Below, in pieces: positions 32,016 through 40,433 of a DNA stretch of 64,000 nucleotides (its first letter is position 1; each line of letters opens with the position of its first letter). The notes below the pieces were generated by a model. The model worked only from the letters and a program-made list of their open reading frames with translations, made no database searches and had not been told where the DNA came from. The DNA comes from Streptomyces griseorubiginosus (GTDB lineage Bacteria; Actinomycetota; Actinomycetes; Streptomycetales; Streptomycetaceae), in contig NZ_KQ948737.1 in assembly GCF_001514195.1 (NCBI RefSeq), positions 248,001-312,000 of the forward strand, given 5' to 3'. Both the position numbers and the translations under genes were made by a program.

Positions 32016-34982
32016 ATGGTCGCGGGCGATGCAGTTGGGGACAGCGGGAACGGAGCACCGTTACTGGGCCGCTCCGTCGAGCTGGCCCGGTGTGACGCGC
32101 TTCTCGACCGCGCGGCGGGTGGCGCGCGCGGCACGAGGCGGCGCGGGGAGTTCCGTGACAGCGACCGTTCCCGGCTCGTCGACATCACCGGTGAGGCCGG
32201 CATCGGCAAGAGTCGGCTGCTCGGCGAGGTCTGCGCACGGGCGCGCCGACGCGGAATGACGGTGCTGCGCGGCAGAGCCACGGAGTACGAACGGCAGGTG
32301 CCGTTCCAGGTGTTCACCGACGCACTCGCCCACCTCGACCCGCATACCCCGGACGGCTTCCCGGAGACCGGGACGGAGGCGATGACAACCCTTCTTCAAC
32401 GAAGCGGGGCGGTCGACCGATTTGGACTGCACCGGTCCACGGCCGGCCTGCTCGCCCGGCTCGCCGCCCCGTCCGGACTGCTGCTGGCCCTCGACGACGT
32501 GCACTGGGCGGACGCGGCGTCACTGGAGCTGCTGGACCATCTCGTACGCCATCCCCTGCACGCCCCTGTCGTCCTGGCTGTGACCCGTCGTGACCGCCAA
32601 GGTCCCGAGTCCCTCGCCGCCGGGCTCACCCGAGGCCTCGACACCGGCGCGGTCGTCAGACTCGGCCTGAGACCGCTGAGCGCACGCGACTGCGCCGAGC
32701 TGGCCGGCCCTGGCCTGCCGCCCACCGAGGCCGCCGCGCTGTACGCCACGAGCGAGGGCAACCCGTTCTACTTCCTGACGCTCCTTCAAGCCCGCCGCGC
32801 GAGTGCGACGCCCGAGTCCTCGGCGCCGCCCGGGCTCGGCACCCTGCTGCTGGACGAACTGACCGCGCTCACCTCATCCCGGCGCGCCATCGTGGAGGCC
32901 GTGGCGGTACTGGGCGACCACGCCAACCCGGCGATGGTGAGCCGGGTGACCGGACACTCCGGCACCGCGTTCACCGCCGACGTCCACGCCCTCACCCGAC
33001 GCGACCTGCTGCGCTCCGCCCCGCAGGGGCTGCTGACCCTGCGGCATCCGGTCGTTCGGACCCTCGTCCACGAAAGCACGCCCTTCTTGAGGCGCGTCGA
33101 GATCCACGGGCTCGCCGCGCAGGAACTCGCGCGCGCCGGCGCCTCGGCCGCCGAGCGGGCCCACCACGTGGAACAGTCGCTGACCGCCTGGGACCCGGCA
33201 GCGGTGGCCGTGCTCGACGAGGCCGCCGCAAGCACCGCCCGAACGGCCCCGGCGAGCTGCGCCCACTGGCTCGATGTAGCCCTGCGCCATCTTCCGCACA
33301 AGCCCGAACACACCGCTCGGCGGCGCGAGTTGGTCCTCCGGCGAGCCCGCGCGCTGGCCGCGTGCGGTGGCCTGCGCGAGAGCCGCGACCTGCTCCAGGA
33401 GCTGATCGCCACCCCGCGGCGGTCACCCGACGGCCCGGCCACCGGAGAGGACCAGGGCCTCAGAGTGCGCGCGGTCGTCCTGTGCGCGCTGGTGGAGCGT
33501 CATCTGGGGCGCTGCACCGAGGCCGTCGCCCTGTTGCGCCGGGAGCTGGCCCGCGGCCCCGCTCCGGCCCACGTCGTCCGGCTCGGCCTGGAGCTCGGCT
33601 CGGCCGCGCCCCAGGACAGCGACACCTCGTACGCCCGGGTGCGTACCGAGGTGGAGGCCGCGCTCGCGGCGGCCCGGTCCACGGGCGACGAGGTCGGGGA
33701 GGCCGGCGTCCTCGCCGTCGCCGCCCTGGGAGAGGCGTACGAGGGCAACATGACCGCGGCGCACAGGCTCGCCCGCCAGGCCGCCGCCCTGGTCGACTCC
33801 CTGCCCGACAACGATCTCACCGCGCTGTGCGAACCCCTGGCCCGGCTCGGCTGGGCGGAGGCATTCCTGGAGCACTACCCGGACGCCGAGCGGCACGCGG
33901 AGCGCGGCCTCGACATCGCCCGCCGCAGCGGTCAGCTCTATGTCGTGCCCCACCTGCTGCTGTGCCTGTCCCATGTCCGGGTCCAGACCTGCCGGATCTC
34001 CTCGGCGCTGGAACTGGCCGACCAGGCCGAGGACATCGCCCGCGGGATCGGCAGCGACCAGTTGCTCGCGTTCGTACTGGCGAGCAAGGCGGCAGCGCTC
34101 GTCGCCGGCTGCCCGCCGGGCGATCCGCGCCCCCTCGCCGTCGCCGAGGAGGCGGTGGCCGCAGCCGGTAGCGGGGTGAACTGGTGGGCGTCCACGGCCT
34201 GGTGCATCTTCGGCTGGGCCGCGCTCATGGCCGGCGACCCGGCCCGCGCGCGGGACGCGATGCTCCAGGCGGGCGGCCCCGAACTGCAACGGATCCAGCC
34301 GTCGCTGCGCCCGCTGTACCTGGAGATCCTGGTCACCTCCGCGCTGATCACAGGAAGCTCCGAGGAGGCCCGGAGCTGGGCGGAACGGGCTCGGAAGGAG
34401 GCGGAACAGCTCGGGCTGCCGATGCAGCGGGCGTCCGCGCTGCGCAGCAGCGCCCATCTGCCGCTGGCCCAGGGGGACATGGCAGCAGCGGCGGACCTGT
34501 TCGCGGAGGCCGCGGCGGAGAGCGCCCGCTGCGGCGCGGCCTTCTGGGAGACCTACTCCCTGCTGCTCGGCGCCCCGCTGGAAGCGGCGGCGGGCCGCGG
34601 ACGGGACGGCACGCATGCCTGGCTCAGGGGACGCCGGCTCGCCGAGGCGGGCGGCAGCGGAATGCTGATCGGCCTCGCCGACGCCACCCGTCCGCCCGGC
34701 GGCGGCCCGGAGGCTCCGTACGGTTCCCCGGCCCGCGCCGAACTCGCCGAGCGACTGGCCACGTTGACCGCCCGGGAGCTGGAGGTAGCCGAGCTGGTGG
34801 CGCAGGGGCTCACCAGCCAGGCCATCGCGGACCGGCTCTACCTCAGCCGTCGTACCGTCGAAACCCATGTCTCCCGGGCCTTCCGCAAGACCGGGGTCTC
34901 CTCGCGCACCGCCCTGGCGACGTTGATGGCCCGCCGCCGCGGTGGGAGCCGTTTCGGGGACGGTCGCGCCGACCAGGGCTGA
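32016..34982 (+). CDS. Large ATP-binding LuxR-family (LAL) transcriptional regulator
   Basis: A 988-residue STAND-type regulator. It opens with a nucleotide-binding AAA module: LLGRSVELARCDALLDRA, Walker A GEAGIGKS (59-66), Walker B LLLALDDVHWADAAS. A long helical middle with TPR-like repeats follows (about 380-880; ERHAERGLDIARRSGQLYVV, ALELADQAEDIARGIG). The C-terminal LuxR helix-turn-helix reads LTARELEVAELVAQGLTSQAIADRLYLSRRTVETHVSRAF. Such proteins are usually cluster-situated activators of catabolic or antibiotic genes. The ATG at 32016 has GGGGGG 5 bp upstream. It lies on the same strand 105 bp after the importer operon, so it could control that operon, or stand alone. Confidence 0.9.
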   Translation: MVAGDAVGDSGNGAPLLGRSVELARCDALLDRAAGGARGTRRRGEFRDSDRSRLVDITGEAGIGKSRLLGEVCARARRRGMTVLRGRATEYERQVPFQVFTDALAHLDPHTPDGFPETGTEAMTTLLQRSGAVDRFGLHRSTAGLLARLAAPSGLLLALDDVHWADAASLELLDHLVRHPLHAPVVLAVTRRDRQGPESLAAGLTRGLDTGAVVRLGLRPLSARDCAELAGPGLPPTEAAALYATSEGNPFYFLTLLQARRASATPESSAPPGLGTLLLDELTALTSSRRAIVEAVAVLGDHANPAMVSRVTGHSGTAFTADVHALTRRDLLRSAPQGLLTLRHPVVRTLVHESTPFLRRVEIHGLAAQELARAGASAAERAHHVEQSLTAWDPAAVAVLDEAAASTARTAPASCAHWLDVALRHLPHKPEHTARRRELVLRRARALAACGGLRESRDLLQELIATPRRSPDGPATGEDQGLRVRAVVLCALVERHLGRCTEAVALLRRELARGPAPAHVVRLGLELGSAAPQDSDTSYARVRTEVEAALAAARSTGDEVGEAGVLAVAALGEAYEGNMTAAHRLARQAAALVDSLPDNDLTALCEPLARLGWAEAFLEHYPDAERHAERGLDIARRSGQLYVVPHLLLCLSHVRVQTCRISSALELADQAEDIARGIGSDQLLAFVLASKAAALVAGCPPGDPRPLAVAEEAVAAAGSGVNWWASTAWCIFGWAALMAGDPARARDAMLQAGGPELQRIQPSLRPLYLEILVTSALITGSSEEARSWAERARKEAEQLGLPMQRASALRSSAHLPLAQGDMAAAADLFAEAAAESARCGAAFWETYSLLLGAPLEAAAGRGRDGTHAWLRGRRLAEAGGSGMLIGLADATRPPGGGPEAPYGSPARAELAERLATLTARELEVAELVAQGLTSQAIADRLYLSRRTVETHVSRAFRKTGVSSRTALATLMARRRGGSRFGDGRADQG

Positions 34983-35004
34983 GCCTGGTGGGCCGGTGAG
35001 CTGC

Positions 35005-35862
35005 CTACCTGACGTCGACGAAGTCGCCGGGCGCCGTCGTGGAGCCTGTCGTGGTGGTGCCTGCGAAGGCGAAGCGGTAGTAGCCGTCCGAGATGGCCTT
35101 GGTGGTGGCCTTCAAGGTGCCGGTGCTGCTGGTGTTGACCGTCTTGAGGGTGGTGTACGTGTTGCTGCCCTTCTTGCGGAACTGCAACTGCACCGGCTGG
35201 TTCGCGTATCCCGCGTACTTGCCCGTGGTCCAGTTGGCGCGGCTCAGCTTGCCGGTGACGGTGATGGTCCTGCCCTTCTTCACGGGCTCGGGGGCAGCGT
35301 TTGCCGTCAGCGCGGCGGCACGCTTGATCTTGGTCCTGGCAACGTCGTCGTTGTAACTGGCGTTCGCGTAGAGGTCGTAGGCGCCCAGGAAGAGCTTCCA
35401 GGTCCCCGCAGTGCCGTTGCCGTCCTTGAAGGCGACCGCGGGGTCGATGGTGAAGACCGTCTTGCAGCTGTAGCTGTAACCGCCCTCGACCGTGGTCTCC
35501 GTGCAGACGGGGTTGTCATCCGTCCCCAGGGCGCCGGTGATGGTGTCCGTGCTCGAACTGTCGGTGCCCTGCCACAGGAACGCCACGGTGAGAGCCAGGC
35601 CTTCCTCGTCGAAGGCGGTGAACGTGACGGGAACGGCCTTCTTGCCCGTCACACCGAGGACGACGTCCTTGCCGTTGTTGACGACTCCGTCCTTGAACGT
35701 GGTTCCGCCCAGCGCGTCGTTCGGCCGGACGCCCTGTGACGCGAAGGCTCTGAGATCCGGCGCCGTCCCGGGGCGCTCCGCCGCCTGTGCGGCACCCGGA
35801 AGAACGAGCGCCGGGAGGACGAGGGCGCCGGAAAGAACGGCGGTCGTGGTGTGCATACGCAT
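35005..35862 (-). CDS. Secreted protein of unknown function
   Basis: A 285-residue protein with a clear Sec signal peptide (MRMHTTTAVLSGALVLPALVLPGAAQA, cut after AQA). The mature part is rich in Thr, Gly and Asp and seems to be made of beta-sandwich modules. Its final third (APEPVKKGRTITVTGKLSRANWTTGKYAGYANQPVQLQFRKKG) resembles the Ig-like repeats common in Streptomyces secreted proteins. Two Cys (NPVCTET, YSCKTV) could form a disulfide. No catalytic motif is visible. The ATG at 35862 has GGAAG 8 bp upstream. It lies 76 bp after the lipoprotein gene on the same strand and may be co-transcribed. Confidence 0.75.
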   Translation of the reverse strand: MRMHTTTAVLSGALVLPALVLPGAAQAAERPGTAPDLRAFASQGVRPNDALGGTTFKDGVVNNGKDVVLGVTGKKAVPVTFTAFDEEGLALTVAFLWQGTDSSSTDTITGALGTDDNPVCTETTVEGGYSYSCKTVFTIDPAVAFKDGNGTAGTWKLFLGAYDLYANASYNDDVARTKIKRAAALTANAAPEPVKKGRTITVTGKLSRANWTTGKYAGYANQPVQLQFRKKGSNTYTTLKTVNTSSTGTLKATTKAISDGYYRFAFAGTTTTGSTTAPGDFVDVR

Positions 35863-35938
35863 GTGGTCTTCCCAGGAAGTGGTCGGGCGACCCTGCCCAA
35901 CTGGCGTTGCGACAGGGTCTGTTGATATGGCGATGAGC

Positions 35939-36820
35939 TCAAGGCGTGGGAGAGCGGAAGACGTCGTCGATGTCGATGCTGTAGTCGGGCGTCGGGTGGA
36001 GATCGGTCGGATACAGGTCGGTCGGGTACAGGTCCGTCGGCTGGGAGCCCGGAGCGGGTACGTCGGCCGGATCCGCGGTGGGCTTGCCGTCCGGGCTGCA
36101 CACCTGCGGTGCCGAGGGCTCGGACAGTTCGTAGTCGGCGACCCTCTGCGACCGGAATTCCACCGTGGTGCGCCCCCAGATGTCCTTGGTGCCGCCGACC
36201 CCGACCTCCTTGGGCAGTTCCCTGCTCGCCAGCGGTTTGCCCACGGTGATCGAGACCAGGGCTCCCTCACAGGGACTGCGGTCCGTCGCGTAGAGGGACG
36301 CGGGCAGGGCGATCTTCTGCTCGACGGCGGCGTCCGTACGGAGTTCGACGCGCTTCACCCGGCGGATGTCGAAGTAGTAGTCGGGCCGCCGCCCGTCCGA
36401 GAGCCGGTCACCGTCGTCTCCGTTCGCAGCTCCGTAGACCAGTTTCCAGAACTCGACCTGCACGGTGATCTTCCGGCAGAGCGGGCCGTTGTACCCCGGC
36501 AGGCTGTCCACCTTCACCACGTCGTCCCCGTAGGCCTCCTTGGGAGTGTCGACGAAGCGTCGGACCCACTCCCTGGATTCCTCGGCCGTCCACGCCTTGT
36601 TGTCGTGGCAACCGGACGCCCCGGTGGGATACGGCGGCGTGAGCGAGGGAGTCGGCGAAGGGCTCGGCGACTCGGAAACCCCCGTCGCGCTCTCGGACGG
36701 ATCCCCGGCAAGGGAGGTGCCGTGGGCGCTCGAACAGCCCCCGGTGAACGGTACGGCGACGGCGAGGGCCGCCGCGACAGCCACGACGAAGTGCTTCGGC
36801 CCGGGTATGCGCCTCGACAC
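35939..36820 (-). CDS. Putative lipoprotein with PTDLY repeats
   Basis: A 293-residue protein. The N-terminus (HFVVAVAAALAVAVPFTGGCSS) ends in a lipobox (TGGC), giving a lipid-anchored cell-surface protein. A Ser/Pro-rich linker (SESPSPSPTPSLTPPYPTG) precedes a globular part (about 70-250) with four Cys and no recognised domain. Near the C-terminus three tandem repeats, PTDLYPTDLYPTDLHPTPD, are encoded by 15-bp DNA repeats at about 35998-36042. The GTG at 36820 overlaps the control region of the preceding membrane-protein gene, whose TGA ends at 36826, so the two are probably co-transcribed. Function is unknown. Confidence 0.7.
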   Translation of the reverse strand: MSRRIPGPKHFVVAVAAALAVAVPFTGGCSSAHGTSLAGDPSESATGVSESPSPSPTPSLTPPYPTGASGCHDNKAWTAEESREWVRRFVDTPKEAYGDDVVKVDSLPGYNGPLCRKITVQVEFWKLVYGAANGDDGDRLSDGRRPDYYFDIRRVKRVELRTDAAVEQKIALPASLYATDRSPCEGALVSITVGKPLASRELPKEVGVGGTKDIWGRTTVEFRSQRVADYELSEPSAPQVCSPDGKPTADPADVPAPGSQPTDLYPTDLYPTDLHPTPDYSIDIDDVFRSPTP

Positions 36821-36825
36821 GTACC

Positions 36826-37230
36826 TCACTGGTCGAACCAGTTCCTGGCTTCCGCGGAACTGAAGCCCCGCAGCACGACGAGAGCGAGGACGATGCCGGG
36901 GACCACCCCGACTCCGCCCCCTTGGAACAGGCCGAGCACACCGCTGAGCAGGCCCAGCGCCTCGATGACGATGACCGTGACGCGTATCCCGTTCGACCGC
37001 TTGCCCGCGAGAACACCGCACAGCAGGAGCGCCCCGGCGATCAGCAGCGACAGCACCGCCACGAACCGGAGCAGCCCGGCCCCCTCGTCCTGACCGTGGT
37101 CCACCGCGTCGTTCACCAAGGCCAGCAACAGGAATCCCGCGGCAAGGTTCAACACGGCCTGGACCCATACCCCCACCAGCGCCAGCCTGACGTTCCTCGG
37201 CATCTGCGCTTTCACGCTCGGTGTCGTCAT
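36826..37230 (-). CDS. Small membrane protein, four predicted helices
   Basis: A 134-residue protein with hydrophobic segments LALVGVWVQAVLNLAAGFLLLALV, LLRFVAVLSLLIAGALLLCGVLA, VTVIVIEALGLLSGVLGLF and VVPGIVLALVVLRGF. No catalytic motif and no family were recognised beyond a general actinobacterial membrane protein. The ATG at 37230 is chosen by frame; the upstream ribosome-binding site is weak. A pair of TACGTAT boxes (37276-37282 and 37288-37294) lies about 50 bp upstream. The lipoprotein gene follows at once. Confidence 0.6.
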   Translation of the reverse strand: MTTPSVKAQMPRNVRLALVGVWVQAVLNLAAGFLLLALVNDAVDHGQDEGAGLLRFVAVLSLLIAGALLLCGVLAGKRSNGIRVTVIVIEALGLLSGVLGLFQGGGVGVVPGIVLALVVLRGFSSAEARNWFDQ

Positions 37231-37827
37231 GAAGGCAAGGAAACGGCACAAGTGTCAGGGACACGTCGGTAGGAGTACGTATTCATCTACGTATATGCCC
37301 TCACCGCCTGTACGCCGCGTGCTGCGGCGGAAGGTGCCTAGACGAACCGGCGCACCCATGACGACACCACGACGAGCTTGACGACCACTGCTGGATTTCG
37401 GCGAAGTCGCAGATAAGAGCCACTGCGTGTACGGGGTCGCCTCGTGGCAGAGCAGCGAGGCGGGTGGCAGCGCGGATGCGTGAGTGAACTCGTGCCCGCG
37501 TCGCCGAGGGACCGGCCGTCGCGACGAAGTAGCAGACGGACACGGCAAGCCCCACACGCCCCAGGCTGAATCCCGGACGAGGGTCCGGGAACGGGGCCGC
37601 GCTCTACAGCTGGGGTGCAGGACAGTCCCACCCGGCGCACACTGGAACGGTAGGCCCGAGAAGGCCTCGGACACGCCGCCCGAGCACTCGCTACCCGTAA
37701 GCGAAGGCACCTTTGGATCGCCGGGCAGAAGACGTGGAACATCCGGCGCGTGTCCATGATCTCCAGAACTCATCATCGGCACTGCCAGGTCGCAGCACGG
37801 TGCGAAGAAAGTCGGCAAGGAGTTCAG
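37231..37827. other. 597-bp stretch without a convincing gene
   Basis: No frame shows a recognisable protein or a good ribosome-binding site. Near the left end are GTGTC-AGG-GACAC (37252-37264) and two direct TACGTAT boxes 12 bp apart, probably control elements of the minus-strand membrane-protein gene. The right end must hold the promoter of the metalloprotease gene. Base use is less strictly GC-skewed than in neighbouring genes. Confidence 0.5.
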
Positions 37828-40080
37828 ATGTCACAAAACACTGTCCAGATGGGCGTCATGCGGAATCCCTGTGGAACATGGGAGGACCATCTTGAGCTCC
37901 TCAAGCGGGATTTGGGTTACCGTCGGCGATTCGTGGCATCGGAAGCATTCATCAACCTCTACGTGCGGGAAAACGCCGACGCGGCATTCCGTTTGACCCC
38001 GGTGGTCGTTCCCGTCGTAGTCCACGTCGTCTACAACACCACAGCTCAGAACATCCCAGACGCAGCGGTTCACACCCAGATTGACGCGTTGAACCGCGAC
38101 TTCGGCAAGGGAAACGCCGATCTCTCCACAGCGCCCCCGGAGTTCTCCTCACTGGCGGCTGACACAGGCATCCGCTTCCAGCTGGCCGCCCGGGACCCCT
38201 CGTGCAAGCCGACGAACGGCATCACCCGGACTCACACCGAAACCACGTCGTTCGACATCTTCAACACCGACGACGTCAAATCCGCGGCTACCGGAGGAGC
38301 AGATCCGTGGCCAAGGGACACGTACTTGAACATCTGGGTATGTCCGGCACTGGACGGGCAGGGCGGTCGCGGCACGTTCCCCAGCGCGCCCGCCGCCAGG
38401 GACGGGGTGATCGTCAACTACACCGTGTTCGGCCCCGGTGTCCCACCGTACGATCTCGGCCGCATCACCGTGCACGAGGTGGGGCACTACTTCCAACTGT
38501 TCCACGTGTTCCAGGGAGGCTGCGCGGACAACGACCAGTGCGGCGACACTCCGCCACAGGCCGACCCCAACTTCGGCACCCCGACCTTCCCGCACGTCTC
38601 CTGCCAAGGTGCTCCGCACGGAGATATGTTCGTCAATCACATGGATTACACCAACGACTCCACGAAGGTGATGTTCACCGTCGACCAGGCCGCGCGGATC
38701 CAGGCCACGTTGACCGGACCGCGGTCCTACCTTCTCGCATCCGACGGTTTGGTTCCCCCCTACGCCACCAACGCGGGCAGCCTGTGGTCGGCCGACACTC
38801 CGCGGGACACGGCCGTGGAGCCGGACCCGCTCACGGAGCCGATGTGGCAGAGCGAAGACATTTGGGTGCGCAACCAGAACGACGGCCGCATCACCCAGCA
38901 ACACCAGAACCCGGTCCATCGCCCCGCAGGGTCGCAGCCGAACTATGTCTACGTACGTGTTCGCAACGCCGCCTGCGGGACACCCGCCGCCGGCACGGTG
39001 AAACTCTATTGGGCCAAGGCGTCCTCGGCACTGGCATGGCCGGATCCCTGGGACGGCAGCATCACTGCACCCGCACTGATGGGCGGGCTGATCGGGACCC
39101 AACCGACGGGATCCGTCCCGGGGCGCGGGTCGTCAGTGCTGGAGTTCCCCTGGTCCCCGCCCGACCCGGCCGACTACAGCATGTTCGGCGGCGACCAGAA
39201 CCATTTCTGCCTGCTGAGCCGGATCGAGACCGCTGCCACCCCGCCGTACGGGATGACCTTCCCCGAAACTTCAAATCTCTACGACAACGTCAAGAACAAC
39301 AACAAAATCGTCTGGAAAAACGTGGAAGTGGCCACCAGTAACCACTTCGACCTGCCGGGATTCGCCACGCTGGGCAATCCCCAACCCATCGAACGCGAGG
39401 TGCTGTTCGCCGTGCGTGCGCCATCGCTTGCCGGCAAGGACCCGTGGGGACACGTCGAGCTGGAAGTGCCGAACGAGCTGGCCGACAAGCTGCGGGAGGC
39501 ACAACTCGACCTGACGGTGGCGAGCTTTGAGAAGGACACGCTCCTGATCCACAAGCTCGATACACCGATCGGCCCAGTGACAGTCGACAGTGGGCAGTAC
39601 TACACGCTCGGTGTCCGGATCACAGCCGACACCGAAGCCCCGCTCTTCGGCCTGTTCCTCATCGACATTGAGCAATACGAGCGCCGTGACCAGAAGAACG
39701 TTCTGGTCGGCGGACAGCGAGTCGCCTTCAAGGTGCTCCCCCCCAAGCAGGGCGACAAGCAAGTACCCCTGGGGCGATGGTGGCACTCGCATGAGGAAGA
39801 CCGAACGGACATGCAGATGTTCCGGCCGGAAGGTTATGAGTTCCCCGTCTCCCACGGCCGCTGGGGACTTGAACTACTCCCGGACCACACCGCAGTCGTC
39901 TTCGACATCGGAGCTACGGACGGCGTCGACCGGGTCGACGGCTATTGGTGGACCGACCATGACGATCGCGTCCTCATCGGCCTGGGTGACCCGGAGCGGG
40001 GTGACTTCGTATTGCATGTCCACGCGGCCGATGAGGAATCGCTCTCGCTGCGAAGGACAAGGATCGTCCTCGAAGAATGA
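37828..40080 (+). CDS. M43-type (pappalysin-like) zinc metalloprotease without signal peptide
   Basis: A 750-residue protein. The N-terminal part has the family's opening (RNPCGTWEDHLELL) and then the peptidase domain: HVVYNTTAQNIPDAAVHTQIDALNRDF, NIWVCPA, zinc motif HEVGHYFQLFH (His216, Glu217, His220, His226), disulfide-type Cys residues (GGCADNDQCGDTP), and the Met-turn VNHMDYTND. The C-terminal ~400 residues have no recognised domain; WSPPDPADYSMFGGDQNHFCLL and later segments look beta-rich. Related proteases are secreted, but no signal peptide follows the start here. The ATG at 37828 has AAGGAG at 6 bp. The coding sequence uses more A/T (AAC AAC AAC AAA ATC) than its neighbours, and its 3' end abuts a truncated amidohydrolase; both hint at acquisition. 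Confidence 0.82.
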   Translation: MSQNTVQMGVMRNPCGTWEDHLELLKRDLGYRRRFVASEAFINLYVRENADAAFRLTPVVVPVVVHVVYNTTAQNIPDAAVHTQIDALNRDFGKGNADLSTAPPEFSSLAADTGIRFQLAARDPSCKPTNGITRTHTETTSFDIFNTDDVKSAATGGADPWPRDTYLNIWVCPALDGQGGRGTFPSAPAARDGVIVNYTVFGPGVPPYDLGRITVHEVGHYFQLFHVFQGGCADNDQCGDTPPQADPNFGTPTFPHVSCQGAPHGDMFVNHMDYTNDSTKVMFTVDQAARIQATLTGPRSYLLASDGLVPPYATNAGSLWSADTPRDTAVEPDPLTEPMWQSEDIWVRNQNDGRITQQHQNPVHRPAGSQPNYVYVRVRNAACGTPAAGTVKLYWAKASSALAWPDPWDGSITAPALMGGLIGTQPTGSVPGRGSSVLEFPWSPPDPADYSMFGGDQNHFCLLSRIETAATPPYGMTFPETSNLYDNVKNNNKIVWKNVEVATSNHFDLPGFATLGNPQPIEREVLFAVRAPSLAGKDPWGHVELEVPNELADKLREAQLDLTVASFEKDTLLIHKLDTPIGPVTVDSGQYYTLGVRITADTEAPLFGLFLIDIEQYERRDQKNVLVGGQRVAFKVLPPKQGDKQVPLGRWWHSHEEDRTDMQMFRPEGYEFPVSHGRWGLELLPDHTAVVFDIGATDGVDRVDGYWWTDHDDRVLIGLGDPERGDFVLHVHAADEESLSLRRTRIVLEE

Positions 40081-40089
40081 GCCGGCCTC

Positions 40090-40427
40090 GGAGACAGTCG
40101 TTCGGGAAGAACGCCCGCATGTTGGGGTGGAACGTGAAGCCCCGGACCTGATGCTTCTCGACCAGGCGCCGGGCGGTCCGCACTCCCGTCCGCCCCTTCG
40201 CCGGGTCGATGCCGGCGAAGGGGATCAAGTCCGGGTGTGCCGCCGCCGCTTCGGCGACCTCTTCGTTGGCGATGGCCGGAGAGCCGGTGGTGGACTCGGC
40301 GTCCACAGTGAACACGACACATGCCATGTGCCGTTCCCGGTAGTACGCGGCGACCTCGGCAGTTTCCTGGTGCGCGGTGAACAGTTCGGATAGAGCGACG
40401 CCGTAGGTGGCCGGGACATGCGTCGCA
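40090..40427 (-). pseudogene. Amidohydrolase fragment
   Basis: Reading on the minus strand, the frame gives ATYGVALSELFTAHQETAEVAAYYRERHMACVVFTVDAEST, then NEEVAEAAAAHPDLIPFAGIDP, then RGFTFHPNMRAFFPND. This is the early-middle part of a metal-dependent amidohydrolase (amidohydrolase_2, TIM-barrel type). The N-terminal metal-binding strand is missing, and after FFPND the frame runs into the end of the metalloprotease gene and loses all similarity. It lacks a start with a ribosome-binding site and lies directly after the P450 stop on the same strand, so it was probably a third enzyme of the P450 operon. Confidence 0.65.
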
Positions 40428-40433
40428 GGCCAC

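Noticed and set aside
37255-37818. A 187-codon minus-strand frame in the gene-poor stretch
   Set aside because: Composition is mixed, no motif, no ribosome-binding site, and alternative frames look equally open; not reported as a gene.
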